A DNA stretch of 5,841 nucleotides from Niastella sp. (GCA_021154515.1 JAJKIL010000078.1:1-5841); one strand, 5' to 3'; positions 1 to 5,841 are shown, numbered from the stretch's first letter. Program-made: numbers and translations. Notes: generated by a model not told the origin, from the letters alone.

Positions 1-2
1 GC

Positions 3-71
3 AGCATCAGTGTTAACGGAAACGGGGTGTTGATTGATCAGTTGAAACAAATTTTAGTATCGCAGAAATAA
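3..71 (+). CDS. C-terminal end of an unidentified protein (partial, 5' end outside window)
   Basis: One frame stays open from the window edge to a TAA at 69-71, and the other two + frames hit stops within 33 bases. The 22 visible residues end in LIDQLKQILVSQK, a mildly amphipathic, helix-like tail; this is too little to name a family. The codons look normal for the neighbourhood. Support for a real gene end comes from the strong intrinsic terminator 55 bp downstream in the same orientation. The function cannot be told from this fragment. Confidence 0.55.
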   Translation, partial: SISVNGNGVLIDQLKQILVSQK

Positions 72-125
72 CCTGCAGCCATGCAGATGGACAGGTGACT
101 TGTAAGTTGTATAGCCTTGAGAATT

Positions 126-160
126 AAAGTAGTTCCGCCCGTGCGGCGGGACTACTTTTT
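126..160 (+). terminator. Strong intrinsic terminator
   Basis: Bases 126-139 pair with 145-158 over 14 bp (13 Watson-Crick pairs and one G-T wobble) around a five-base loop, CGTGC. The GC-rich core (CCGCC/GGCGG) is followed by a five-T run at 156-160. It lies 55 bp after the partial upstream gene and 51 bp before the DinB-like ATG, so it should insulate the two. The A-run on the left side gives a short T-run on the opposite strand too, so it may also work in reverse, although no minus-strand gene is seen ending here. Confidence 0.9.
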
Positions 161-210
161 CAACCAGTTGGTTTATGACTGCGATAATAACAGTAAGTAA
201 AAAGCAGTGT

Positions 211-774
211 ATGAAAACTGAAGTGATTAGCATTATTGAAACAGAGCTCATACAAACCTTTGATGAATTGTTCAAATGGTTTAATATTGATAGGGAATTA
301 TTGAATTATGCGCCTAATAATAAAGGTTGGAGCATTCGTAAGATCCTGGAGCATATTTCATTGACTAATCAGTATTTGCTGATGTTAATCAGCAAGGGCG
401 CCAGGAAGGCGCTGGAAAGGTCAAGGAAAGAAAATTATGCAGAAATGTTGGTTGATTACGACCTGGATTGGCAACGAATGAAAATAATTGGCCAGCATAA
501 TTCATTTGTGTGGAACCGCCCTGGCCATATGGAGCCGCGCGGCAAAAGACAGGTTGCCGATATTCGGAATGAGTTGGAATCACAATTGCAGCAATGCCGT
601 ATACTGTTACAAAAAATGCCCCACGGCGAAGGCGCTTTGTATAAAATAATGATGAGCGTTAATAACCTGGGTAAAATAGATGTGTACCATTATATTTATT
701 TCCTGGTACAACATGCAAAAAGACATATCACCCAAATGGAAGGAGTTGAAGTTGAATTCAACCTGGGTGTTTAA
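211..774 (+). CDS. DinB/YfiT-like putative metal-dependent protein
   Basis: This 187-residue protein fits the DinB-like four-helix-bundle superfamily (DinB_2/YfiT-like), usually 150-180 residues. Members bind a divalent metal through three histidines, and some act as thiol S-transferases; most have no assigned reaction. The expected His pattern is present: H48 in GWSIRKILEHIS, then H168 and H172 in QHAKRHITQME, the typical C-terminal HxxxH. No signal peptide or membrane segment is seen, so it is probably cytoplasmic. An in-frame ATG at 175 would add 12 residues (MTAIITVSKKQC), but it lies 15 bases past the terminator and over a small inverted repeat. I prefer 211 because the family usually starts close to the first helix. 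rtcB begins 10 bp after its stop, which suggests co-transcription. The fold is fairly sure; substrate and reaction are unknown. Confidence 0.85.
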   Translation: MKTEVISIIETELIQTFDELFKWFNIDRELLNYAPNNKGWSIRKILEHISLTNQYLLMLISKGARKALERSRKENYAEMLVDYDLDWQRMKIIGQHNSFVWNRPGHMEPRGKRQVADIRNELESQLQQCRILLQKMPHGEGALYKIMMSVNNLGKIDVYHYIYFLVQHAKRHITQMEGVEVEFNLGV

Positions 775-784
775 AAAATAATTT

Positions 785-2248
785 ATGGCGAAATTAAAAA
801 TTTCAGGTAAGGAATTAAGAGCTATAGGATATCCCGAAGGGCCCGTGATAAGCATAGCGATGAATTTGATGGAGAAGAATTACAAGCATGAGAAAAAGGA
901 GGATGTGATGGAGTTATTGAAAAAAATATTGAGTGCACCCGTGGAGTATGAAAATGACGCGGTGCTTGGTTTGATAGCTGAACAATTGATACCTAAAAAA
1001 GAAACCGAACCCGGCGAAGCCATTGAATTGAATGCTACCGGTATTCATTATAATGTATTCGGTGGTGAACATATTGAAGAAGGCGCTACGCATCAAATGC
1101 AACTGGCCTCCCGCTTACCTATTAGCGTAGCAGGCGCCTTAATGCCCGATGCGCATGCCGGCTATGGCTTGCCAATAGGCGGGGTGCTGGCAACAGAGAA
1201 TGCGGTGATCCCTTATGGCGTAGGCGTTGATATTGGTTGCCGGATGTGTTTAAGCGTTTTCCCAATTAATCCAAAAGAACTGGTGCAACGGGAACATTTC
1301 TTTTCACGCGAATTAAATGAAGCCACTTTGTTTGGTAGTCCCGGTTTGTTTGACAATGCTACCGACCATGAAGTGATGGAACGCGCAGCGTTTGATGAAC
1401 TGCCTTTATTGAAAGCGTTACAGGCAAAGGCCTGGAGACAATTGGGATCGAGCGGTTCAGGAAACCATTTTGCAGAGTTTGGGATTATAGAAGTAGGTGA
1501 GAAAGATGCGATTCTGGGTATCGATGCTGGTACGTATGTAGGATTATTGACCCATTCCGGTTCAAGAGCCCTGGGTGCTAATATCGCCAACCACTATACT
1601 AAAATAGCAAGAGAGAAAAGACGGTTACCCGGTGAAGCGGCTAATTTGGCCTGGTTGAATTTAGATGAACAGGAAGGAATGGAATACTGGATGGCGATGA
1701 ACCTGGCTGGGGATTATGCATCTGCCTGTCACCATGTTATACATGCTAAACTTGCCAAAGCGATAGAGGAACAGCCATTGACCATGGTTGAGAACCACCA
1801 CAATTTTGCCTGGAAGGAAATGATGATCGGTCCTGATGGAAAAATGAAGGAACTGATCGTTCACCGTAAAGGGGCTACACCTGCTGGTAAGAATGTGTTG
1901 GGGATCATTCCCGGTTCAATGACCGCGCCTGGCTTTATTGTAAAAGGTAAAGGAGAAACAGCTTCTGTTTCCTCTGCTTCACATGGAGCCGGTAGAAAAA
2001 TGAGCCGGACCAAAGCATTAAATTCCATTACGCAAAAAGAACTGAAAGATCAATTGCAGCGGCATGGCGTGAAATTGCTGGGTGGCGGATTGGATGAGGC
2101 GCCGAATGCCTACAAGGATATTGAAGTTGTGATGAAAAGCCAATCGGCATTGGTGGATGTAGTAGGTAAATTCTCCCCCAAAATTGTTAGAATGGATGGA
2201 ACCGCGCCAAAGAAATGGCAAAAAACTAATTCCATGGACGGTGAGTAA
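785..2248 (+). CDS. rtcB: RtcB-family RNA ligase (tRNA-splicing ligase RtcB type)
   Basis: RtcB joins RNA 2',3'-cyclic phosphate (or 3'-phosphate) ends to 5'-OH ends, using Mn2+ and GTP through a covalent histidine-GMP intermediate; in bacteria it serves RNA repair. The 487-residue length fits the family (about 400-490). Visible motifs, assigned by comparison with the Pyrococcus enzyme: metal ligands D149 and C152 in GVDIGCRM, N227/H228 in GSSGSGNHFAEF, H257 in THSGSRALG and H339 in VENHHNFAW; the guanylylated histidine H400 in SASHGAGRKMSR; also HRKGATPAG (360-368). E231 matches the guanine-contacting Glu. Odd points: the usual GSMG reads GSMT (377-380), and the C-terminal KG-type end that carries a GMP-binding Lys appears as RMDG (469-472). 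These may be traits of a bacterial subfamily. The start is the only ATG close to the conserved N-terminus. It follows the DinB-like gene by 10 bp, probably in one transcript, and has no clear Shine-Dalgarno sequence. No archease or prfH partner is in the window. Confidence 0.95.
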   Translation: MAKLKISGKELRAIGYPEGPVISIAMNLMEKNYKHEKKEDVMELLKKILSAPVEYENDAVLGLIAEQLIPKKETEPGEAIELNATGIHYNVFGGEHIEEGATHQMQLASRLPISVAGALMPDAHAGYGLPIGGVLATENAVIPYGVGVDIGCRMCLSVFPINPKELVQREHFFSRELNEATLFGSPGLFDNATDHEVMERAAFDELPLLKALQAKAWRQLGSSGSGNHFAEFGIIEVGEKDAILGIDAGTYVGLLTHSGSRALGANIANHYTKIAREKRRLPGEAANLAWLNLDEQEGMEYWMAMNLAGDYASACHHVIHAKLAKAIEEQPLTMVENHHNFAWKEMMIGPDGKMKELIVHRKGATPAGKNVLGIIPGSMTAPGFIVKGKGETASVSSASHGAGRKMSRTKALNSITQKELKDQLQRHGVKLLGGGLDEAPNAYKDIEVVMKSQSALVDVVGKFSPKIVRMDGTAPKKWQKTNSMDGE

Positions 2249-2260
2249 TATGATATATGT

Positions 2261-2281
2261 CGTCACGGTTCAACCGGGACG
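2261..2281 (+). terminator. Weak hairpin after rtcB, possible terminator
   Basis: CGTC (2261-2264) pairs with GACG (2278-2281), and CGGT (2266-2269) with ACCG (2273-2276), around a three-base loop, with one A-G mismatch. It sits in the 43-bp gap between the convergent rtcB and phosphoesterase stop codons, where a terminator would be expected. No proper T-run follows on either strand, so it is a weak candidate; the stronger inverted repeat at 2336-2386 may do the job instead. Confidence 0.3.
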
Positions 2282-2291
2282 GCATTGTCAT

Positions 2292-3413
2292 TTACAAAGT
2301 TGAGGTATCAGTGTTTGATATCATGTCGAAAAGATAAGAAAGCGGACATTGCTCCAGGATAATCCGGTGCGATTGTCCGCTTTCTTCTTTCCATTTTATT
2401 AACCTGATAGTATCACCCTCTATTTCGATACCGGTTATATCACCATCAGCAAAGCAACAACAGCCGCTGTTGAAATACGAAGGGATCACCATGGTCTTGT
2501 GAAATTGTTTACCGGCATATTCCACTTTTCTTCTTTCCAGTTCTGCCTCTATGCTTTGTATGGCTGCTGCATCCTGGTTGGCCCTGGCTTTTTCCAATGC
2601 TTTGTTAAGCCGTTCTATATGATTGAGCGAAGCGAATACCGGTTTATGTGTGTGGCCCGAAATGAACACCAGGTCTTTTTGCGTGGCGCTCCATTCGTAC
2701 ATAATGATGTTGTGTTTATCAACCAGCTCAAATGAGTCGGAGGTTGAATTGATGCTGATCTCCAGAAAGCGTTGCAGCGGCGTCCAGATGGCGGCTACAA
2801 ACCAGGTGCTGAAGGCATTGCCATCGCTCCTTTTATCGCCCTGGTGGCCATGCGTGCAAAAGATGGAATAAGGGCGGTTATTATAGGTAGTGGTAAGTAA
2901 AATACCCTCATATATTTTAAGCTTGTCGCCAAAAACAGGTTTTAAAAAGCGGGTGCGGGGAAAGTCAAATTTCCATTGAAGATCATGATTGCCAAAAGTG
3001 CGGTAATAGCGGTTCTGCTGCAGAAAGCGTAGTTCAGCCCCAAAGTCGGGCTGGTTCTTCTCCATCACTATATCCGGTTTGTTCTCCCATAACTCCTCAC
3101 AATCGCCCAAGTTGATAAAGTGAAAGCCATTCTCATAATAATAGTTCAGCGCGTTCAAATAATTCTTTTCAGCCAGCCTAAAATCATCGGCGGCATCTCT
3201 TGCGCCTTTGTGTTCATCAGAAAAAATGACAAACTTCCCGCTCGACAGATCGAAGGGGACAATGAGGCCACTGCTGCTTTCTTTTTTGTTTTGAATGTTC
3301 TTGAGTAACGCTGATAATGAGGCAAATACCTGAGCTTTTTGGGGTGAGGACGACATGCGCTCTGCCAGCCAGGTAACAGGTTTTTTAAATAAGCGTTGCA
3401 ACAATTTTTTCAT
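2292..3413 (-). CDS. Calcineurin-like metallophosphoesterase
   Basis: This 373-residue protein has the full set of metallophosphoesterase metal-site motifs in order: D66 and H68 in FSDEHKGA, D104 in NLGDCEELW, N142/H143 in FGNHD, H188 in CTHGHQGD, and H254/H256 in SGHTHKP. The family hydrolyses phosphomono- or diesters with two metal ions. The GDCEELW stretch recalls LpxH-like enzymes, but the protein is much longer than LpxH (about 240) and the substrate cannot be told. The N-terminus is basic and amphipathic (KKLLQRLFKKP), with no signal peptide, so it may touch the membrane from the cytoplasm. A charged, coiled-coil-like segment (about 263-299) interrupts the domain after GHTH, before an NSGCCCFADGD stretch with three consecutive cysteines (318-320). 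The start chosen is the ATG at 3413-3411; a TTG two codons upstream is less likely. The 3' coding end holds a 13-bp inverted repeat. Confidence 0.9.
   Translation of the reverse strand: MKKLLQRLFKKPVTWLAERMSSSPQKAQVFASLSALLKNIQNKKESSSGLIVPFDLSSGKFVIFSDEHKGARDAADDFRLAEKNYLNALNYYYENGFHFINLGDCEELWENKPDIVMEKNQPDFGAELRFLQQNRYYRTFGNHDLQWKFDFPRTRFLKPVFGDKLKIYEGILLTTTYNNRPYSIFCTHGHQGDKRSDGNAFSTWFVAAIWTPLQRFLEISINSTSDSFELVDKHNIIMYEWSATQKDLVFISGHTHKPVFASLNHIERLNKALEKARANQDAAAIQSIEAELERRKVEYAGKQFHKTMVIPSYFNSGCCCFADGDITGIEIEGDTIRLIKWKEESGQSHRIILEQCPLSYLFDMISNTDTSTL
2336..2386 (-). terminator. Possible terminator embedded in the phosphoesterase 3' coding end
   Basis: Bases 2336-2348 and 2374-2386 form a perfect 13-bp inverted repeat (AAGAAAGCGGACA and its complement) with a 25-base spacer. 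Read on the minus strand, the second arm runs into TTATCTTTT, a broken T-run. Read on the + strand, the right arm is followed by CTTCTTTCC, so a weak bidirectional terminator between the convergent genes is possible. It lies fully within codons of the phosphoesterase, about 14 codons before its stop, so full-length mRNA would require read-through or a stop further down. The long loop makes it atypical. Confidence 0.4.
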
Positions 3414-3443
3414 ACTCAAAAATCAGGTTTTTTTCAATTGCCT

Positions 3444-3471
3444 GAAATTTATTACTTTAGTAAGATAGCAA
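3444..3471 (-). promoter_or_regulatory. Candidate Bacteroidota-type promoter for the phosphoesterase
   Basis: On the minus strand a TTG (3471-3469) is followed after 17 bases by TAAATTTC (3451-3444), which matches TAnnTTTG at all but the last base. The spacing is slightly shorter than the usual 19-21. Transcription would start near 3437, giving a leader of about 24 nt before the ATG at 3413. A 5-bp inverted repeat, TTACT-TT-AGTAA (3452-3463), lies between the two elements, where a repressor could bind. This is weak, consensus-only evidence. Confidence 0.25.
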
Positions 3472-3626
3472 TTCACAGTCGTTTATAATTTAATACGGTT
3501 GACTGTTAACAAGGCATTAAAAACGGTAAAGCCTGATTCTCTCCCGAATCCCTGCCCAACTATTTCAAACAGGCAGTTCGATCGATAAAATAACCAGAAT
3601 TGTCTGCGAACAAAATAAAAGTTCAG

Positions 3627-4160
3627 ATGAAACAACTATCGTTTGTTCCCCCCGCTAATTTACAACGTTGGTTTTGGGTACTGCTTGCTATCAATTGTGT
3701 TTTCATTATAGCTTCGAATTGGTATATGCAGCCATTGGCCACAGCTGAAATTGTTCGGTTTGAGCTGGCCAAAGATCTGAAGGTGGCAGAAAAAATAATC
3801 CAGTACTGGGACACATATGGTAAACTGCACCACGCCATCATTGGCATTTATATAGATTTTCTGTTTATAGTTTTATACACTTCCGGTTTGTCGGTAGCCT
3901 GTATGTATTTTGGCCGGTTAAGCGGCCATGAAATACTGATGCGCATGGGAAAGTTTATTACCTGGTTGTTGATAGTGGCCGGTATTTGCGATGTAATTGA
4001 AAACATTGCCATGCTAAAAAGTCTGCAGGATGTGCCAACCCATTGGTCGGTATTGCTGGCCTACGATATGGCCACTACCAAGTTCTCCATGGTAATTTTG
4101 TCGGCCTTGTACATAGCCATCTGCCTGGTGTTTCGCCTGCTGCGAAAGATTGTATTATGA
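3627..4160 (+). CDS. Four-helix integral membrane protein, function unknown
   Basis: I do not recognise this family. The 177-residue product has four clear hydrophobic segments: about 15-34 (WVLLAINCVFIIASN), 73-95 (GIYIDFLFIVLYTSGLSVA), 108-129 (FITWLLIVAGICDVIENIA) and 153-171 (FSMVILSALYIAICLVF). The loop between the first two is charged and about 38 residues long (ending GKLHHA). Acidic residues lie in or at the edges of helices (YIDFLF; GICDVIEN), which may mean a polar site in the membrane, but no known motif is seen. I chose the ATG at 3627; a TTG at 3600 would add nine residues, and an in-frame TAA at 3591 limits extension. It converges on the acyltransferase gene with 10 bp between stops and has 213 bp of upstream space shared with the divergent phosphoesterase. 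That it is a real membrane protein is fairly sure; its role is not known. Confidence 0.8.
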   Translation: MKQLSFVPPANLQRWFWVLLAINCVFIIASNWYMQPLATAEIVRFELAKDLKVAEKIIQYWDTYGKLHHAIIGIYIDFLFIVLYTSGLSVACMYFGRLSGHEILMRMGKFITWLLIVAGICDVIENIAMLKSLQDVPTHWSVLLAYDMATTKFSMVILSALYIAICLVFRLLRKIVL

Positions 4161-4170
4161 TAGTTCGGGC

Positions 4171-5349
4171 TTATACTTTTATATAGATCTTCTTTTTATC
4201 CATATAATACACGATCAGCCAGTAAAAGGCGATCATACAAATGGCATATAGTAACGAACCGTTTTTGAGGTTAGATGAGACAGGTTTGCAAATATGCTCA
4301 TAGAACCAGGGAAAGGCGCTTGTATATACCTTCCTGCCTTCATTATCTAAATGATCTACCCAGCGGAAAAGGGCAATTATGCGTGGTAAAAAACCACTCA
4401 GGAAAAATATGAACAGTGCATTTTTTCCAAACACATCAAACAAGCGGCTCCATGCTCCTTTCGCTTCTTTAAATTCAATCAGGAAAATACATAAAGAAAG
4501 CACCAGTATAGCCAGTCCGGTGGTATAGAGCACATAGGAGCTTGTCCAGATCTTTTTATTAATGGGGAACACCATGTCCCAGGCATAGCCGGTAAAGATG
4601 AGGATACAGCCGGCAACAAACAGGTGCGACAGCATATCAAAATTCTTTCCTTTTTGCTGAATGTAAAAGCCCACAAAATAGCCAAAGATCACCTGTACAA
4701 TGGAAGTAAGCGTACTGGTGATACCTTCGGGATCAAACGCTACGCCTTCGCCATGATACATATGTGATTCGCCCAGGATGGCTTTATCTACACCCAATCC
4801 AAAATAACCGTTCAGGCTGTATGGGTCGGCTGCATTTCCGAAGAACATACACAATACCCAGTAACCCAGCAACAGTACGATAGCGCTTACAAAAGCGCCG
4901 CGTATTTTAAAGAAATAAATGATCAGCGATGCAAAAAAGTAGCTGAGTGCTATACGTTGTAATACACCCAGAATACGGATCCCTATCAGGTTGCCATTGG
5001 CGCCTGCATATTCCCATGCTTTAAAGGTGAGGTGATCATTGTCCCAACGGATAAAAGGCGACCAGTTCAGAAAGAACCCTATGAGAAATATGAGGCACGA
5101 ACGAGTGATAACTTTTTTAAGAAAGGCTGCAGTGCCTGCTTCCTGAAGCCGGGGCATTACAAACGCCAGGGCATTCCCTACGGCAAACAGAAAAAATGGA
5201 AAAACCAGATCGGTAGGCGTACAACCATGCCAGGGCGCATGTTCAAGCGGAGCATACAGGTTTGACCAGCTTCCGGGATTATTCACCAGTATCATAAAAG
5301 CAACCGTAGCACCCCGGAAAACATCAAGGGAATAGAAGCGTTTTTGCAA
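4171..5349 (-). CDS. Membrane acyltransferase, heparan-alpha-glucosaminide N-acetyltransferase (HGSNAT)-like, DUF5009 type
   Basis: The protein matches the HGSNAT/NagX-like family, polytopic enzymes thought to pass acetyl groups across the membrane to sugar amines. Signature stretches (numbered from the start used here): RFYSLDVFRGATVAFMILVNN (4-24), then LEHAPWHGCTPTDLVFPFF (35-53), where H37 aligns with the active-site-region His of human HGSNAT (KHASWNGLTVADLVFP). Further in are RILGVLQRIALSYF (125-138), FDPEGITSTLTS (205-216) and GKNALFIFFLSGFLPR (308-323). About ten membrane helices are visible, ending near 383 before a basic tail, DKKKIYIKV. The length (392) fits the family. The start is uncertain: no in-frame ATG exists before the conserved N-terminus. 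A TTG at 5349 gives QKRFYSLDVFRG directly; a TTG at 5397 would add 16 residues that look non-coding; a TAG lies at 5427-5425. The acceptor is unknown, and no sugar-catabolism neighbours are visible. Confidence 0.9.
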   Translation of the reverse strand: MQKRFYSLDVFRGATVAFMILVNNPGSWSNLYAPLEHAPWHGCTPTDLVFPFFLFAVGNALAFVMPRLQEAGTAAFLKKVITRSCLIFLIGFFLNWSPFIRWDNDHLTFKAWEYAGANGNLIGIRILGVLQRIALSYFFASLIIYFFKIRGAFVSAIVLLLGYWVLCMFFGNAADPYSLNGYFGLGVDKAILGESHMYHGEGVAFDPEGITSTLTSIVQVIFGYFVGFYIQQKGKNFDMLSHLFVAGCILIFTGYAWDMVFPINKKIWTSSYVLYTTGLAILVLSLCIFLIEFKEAKGAWSRLFDVFGKNALFIFFLSGFLPRIIALFRWVDHLDNEGRKVYTSAFPWFYEHICKPVSSNLKNGSLLYAICMIAFYWLIVYYMDKKKIYIKV

Positions 5350-5366
5350 GGTATTACATTTGATAG

Positions 5367-5397
5367 GAAAGATAAGGAACCTGTAAACAGGAAACAA
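5367..5397 (-). promoter_or_regulatory. Candidate Bacteroidota-type promoter for the acyltransferase
   Basis: On the minus strand, TTG (5397-5395), a 20-base spacer and TATCTTTC (5374-5367) match the TTG / TAnnTTTG promoter pattern, with the final G replaced by C. Transcription would begin near 5360, about 11 bases before the TTG at 5349. This would make the 5397 TTG part of the promoter rather than a start codon. The match is short and could be chance in AT-rich DNA. Confidence 0.28.
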
Positions 5398-5841
5398 GAT
5401 ATTGAAAGCACAGCAGGCATTTCTCTATCTGTAAAAGACATGCGGTTTTCTGCGAACAAGTGGTAGCTTATGTCAGATAACAATATTTATTAAATCGTGT
5501 ACGTTTTTGGCGTGACCTATAGAAACCTACTGGCGCACAATTGGTCATTATTCAGAAAGATAAATAATTACTTTTCTTTAATGATACCGTGATGGGGGTA
5601 TTAGTCTTTCCTCTGTTTATAATCGGGTTTTTGCTTGGCCAAAATAATACCTGGGGTTTACAACTTGTGAAAGATTGATTATAGAAATGATTTACCTTGC
5701 GCCAATCGTAAAAAAGGGTTGAATTGGCGTGTTAATTCTTTTTAATGTGTTTTTTAGTTTATTGATAACAGATTGGGACTGAGAAAACGGCATTTTTGGT
5801 TGAAAAATAATAGTTTAAGATTTTTTACACATGTTTATACA
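5398..5841. other. Gene-free intergenic stretch to the window end
   Basis: No frame on either strand gives a convincing protein here. The stretch is AT-rich with many stops and T-runs. It holds a 5-bp inverted repeat around 5584-5601 (ATACC/GGTAT) and a 7-bp inverted repeat at 5700-5729. It probably combines the upstream region of the acyltransferase with the upstream or downstream region of a gene beyond the window. No tRNA-like or riboswitch-like structure was recognised. Confidence 0.6.
5700..5729. repeat. Inverted repeat in intergenic DNA (possible terminator or binding site)
   Basis: CGCCAAT (5700-5706) and ATTGGCG (5723-5729) are perfect 7-bp arms with a 16-base spacer, extended by one G-T wobble pair (5699/5730). 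On the + strand, T-rich DNA follows (TTCTTTTTAA, then TTTTTT by about 5756), so it could end a transcript from an unseen small RNA. It could equally be an operator of a neighbouring gene. The structure is clear; the role is not. Confidence 0.45.

Noticed and set aside
162..173. AACCA-GT-TGGTT inverted repeat before the DinB-like gene
   Set aside because: Five-base arms are too short to separate from chance, and no promoter elements could be placed around it.
1213..1590. 125-codon open frame on the minus strand inside rtcB
   Set aside because: It lies fully antisense to a clearly conserved enzyme and encodes a proline/serine-rich product with no family resemblance.
785..2248. Possible RtcB2-PrfH type RNA-repair/ribosome-rescue operon
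   Set aside because: No prfH-like release-factor gene lies on either side; the neighbours are a DinB-like protein and a convergent phosphoesterase.
5032..5265. 77-codon + strand open frame
   Set aside because: It is antisense to the conserved N-terminal part of the acyltransferase, and its basic, low-complexity product resembles nothing known.
5292..5483. 63-codon minus-strand frame overlapping the acyltransferase start
   Set aside because: It overlaps the conserved start in another frame. Its product looks like a shadow, though it is kept in mind as a possible frameshift clue in the start-site finding.
5592..5678. 28-residue hydrophobic peptide frame on the + strand (starts MGVLVFPLF)
   Set aside because: It could be a small membrane peptide, but there is no start signal or context, and hydrophobic frames are common in T-rich DNA.
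5692..5793. 33-residue basic peptide frame on the minus strand (starts MPFSQSQSV)
   Set aside because: It has no ribosome-binding signal, contains the inverted repeat, and a frame this short is expected by chance.
1..5841. CRISPR, transposon, prophage, toxin-antitoxin or defence island
   Set aside because: No regular repeat array, transposase, integrase, terminal repeats, small paired genes or defence-domain proteins are visible.

Overview
The window looks like ordinary chromosomal DNA from a Bacteroidota bacterium, most likely of the Chitinophagaceae (Chitinophaga/Niastella type). The grounds are the style of the encoded proteins (an RtcB and a DUF5009-type acyltransferase close to what I recall from that group), AT-rich leaders without clear Shine-Dalgarno sequences, and promoter candidates that resemble the Bacteroidota TTG / TAnnTTTG consensus rather than the E. 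coli one. The placement is an inference from memory; no search was run.

Layout. Bases 3-71 are the last 22 codons of a + strand gene that begins outside the window. A strong intrinsic terminator follows at 126-160. A short + strand gene pair comes next: a DinB/YfiT-like putative metal-dependent protein (211-774) and, 10 bp later, an RtcB-family RNA ligase (785-2248). A calcineurin-like metallophosphoesterase lies on the opposite strand (2292-3413) and converges on rtcB. Its 3' coding end contains a perfect 13-bp inverted repeat that may be a terminator. A 213-bp divergent intergenic region separates it from a small four-helix membrane protein of unknown function (about 3627-4160, +). That gene converges, with only 10 bp between stop codons, on a polytopic membrane acyltransferase related to heparan-alpha-glucosaminide N-acetyltransferase (4171 to about 5349, -). 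The last ~490 bases hold no convincing gene; they contain a weak promoter candidate for the acyltransferase and an inverted repeat of unknown role.

How the genes work together. Only the DinB-like gene and rtcB look co-transcribed. The other three genes each have their own orientation, and no shared pathway is evident. The set reads as unrelated housekeeping or accessory functions: RNA repair/ligation, phosphoester hydrolysis, membrane acyl transfer and one unknown. I found no mobile element, CRISPR array, tRNA/rRNA or defence-system signature, and nothing that amounts to a clear new system. The points most worth checking are the inverted repeat in the phosphoesterase 3' end, the altered GMP-site motifs in RtcB, the DinB-like/rtcB pairing, and the uncertain start of the acyltransferase.
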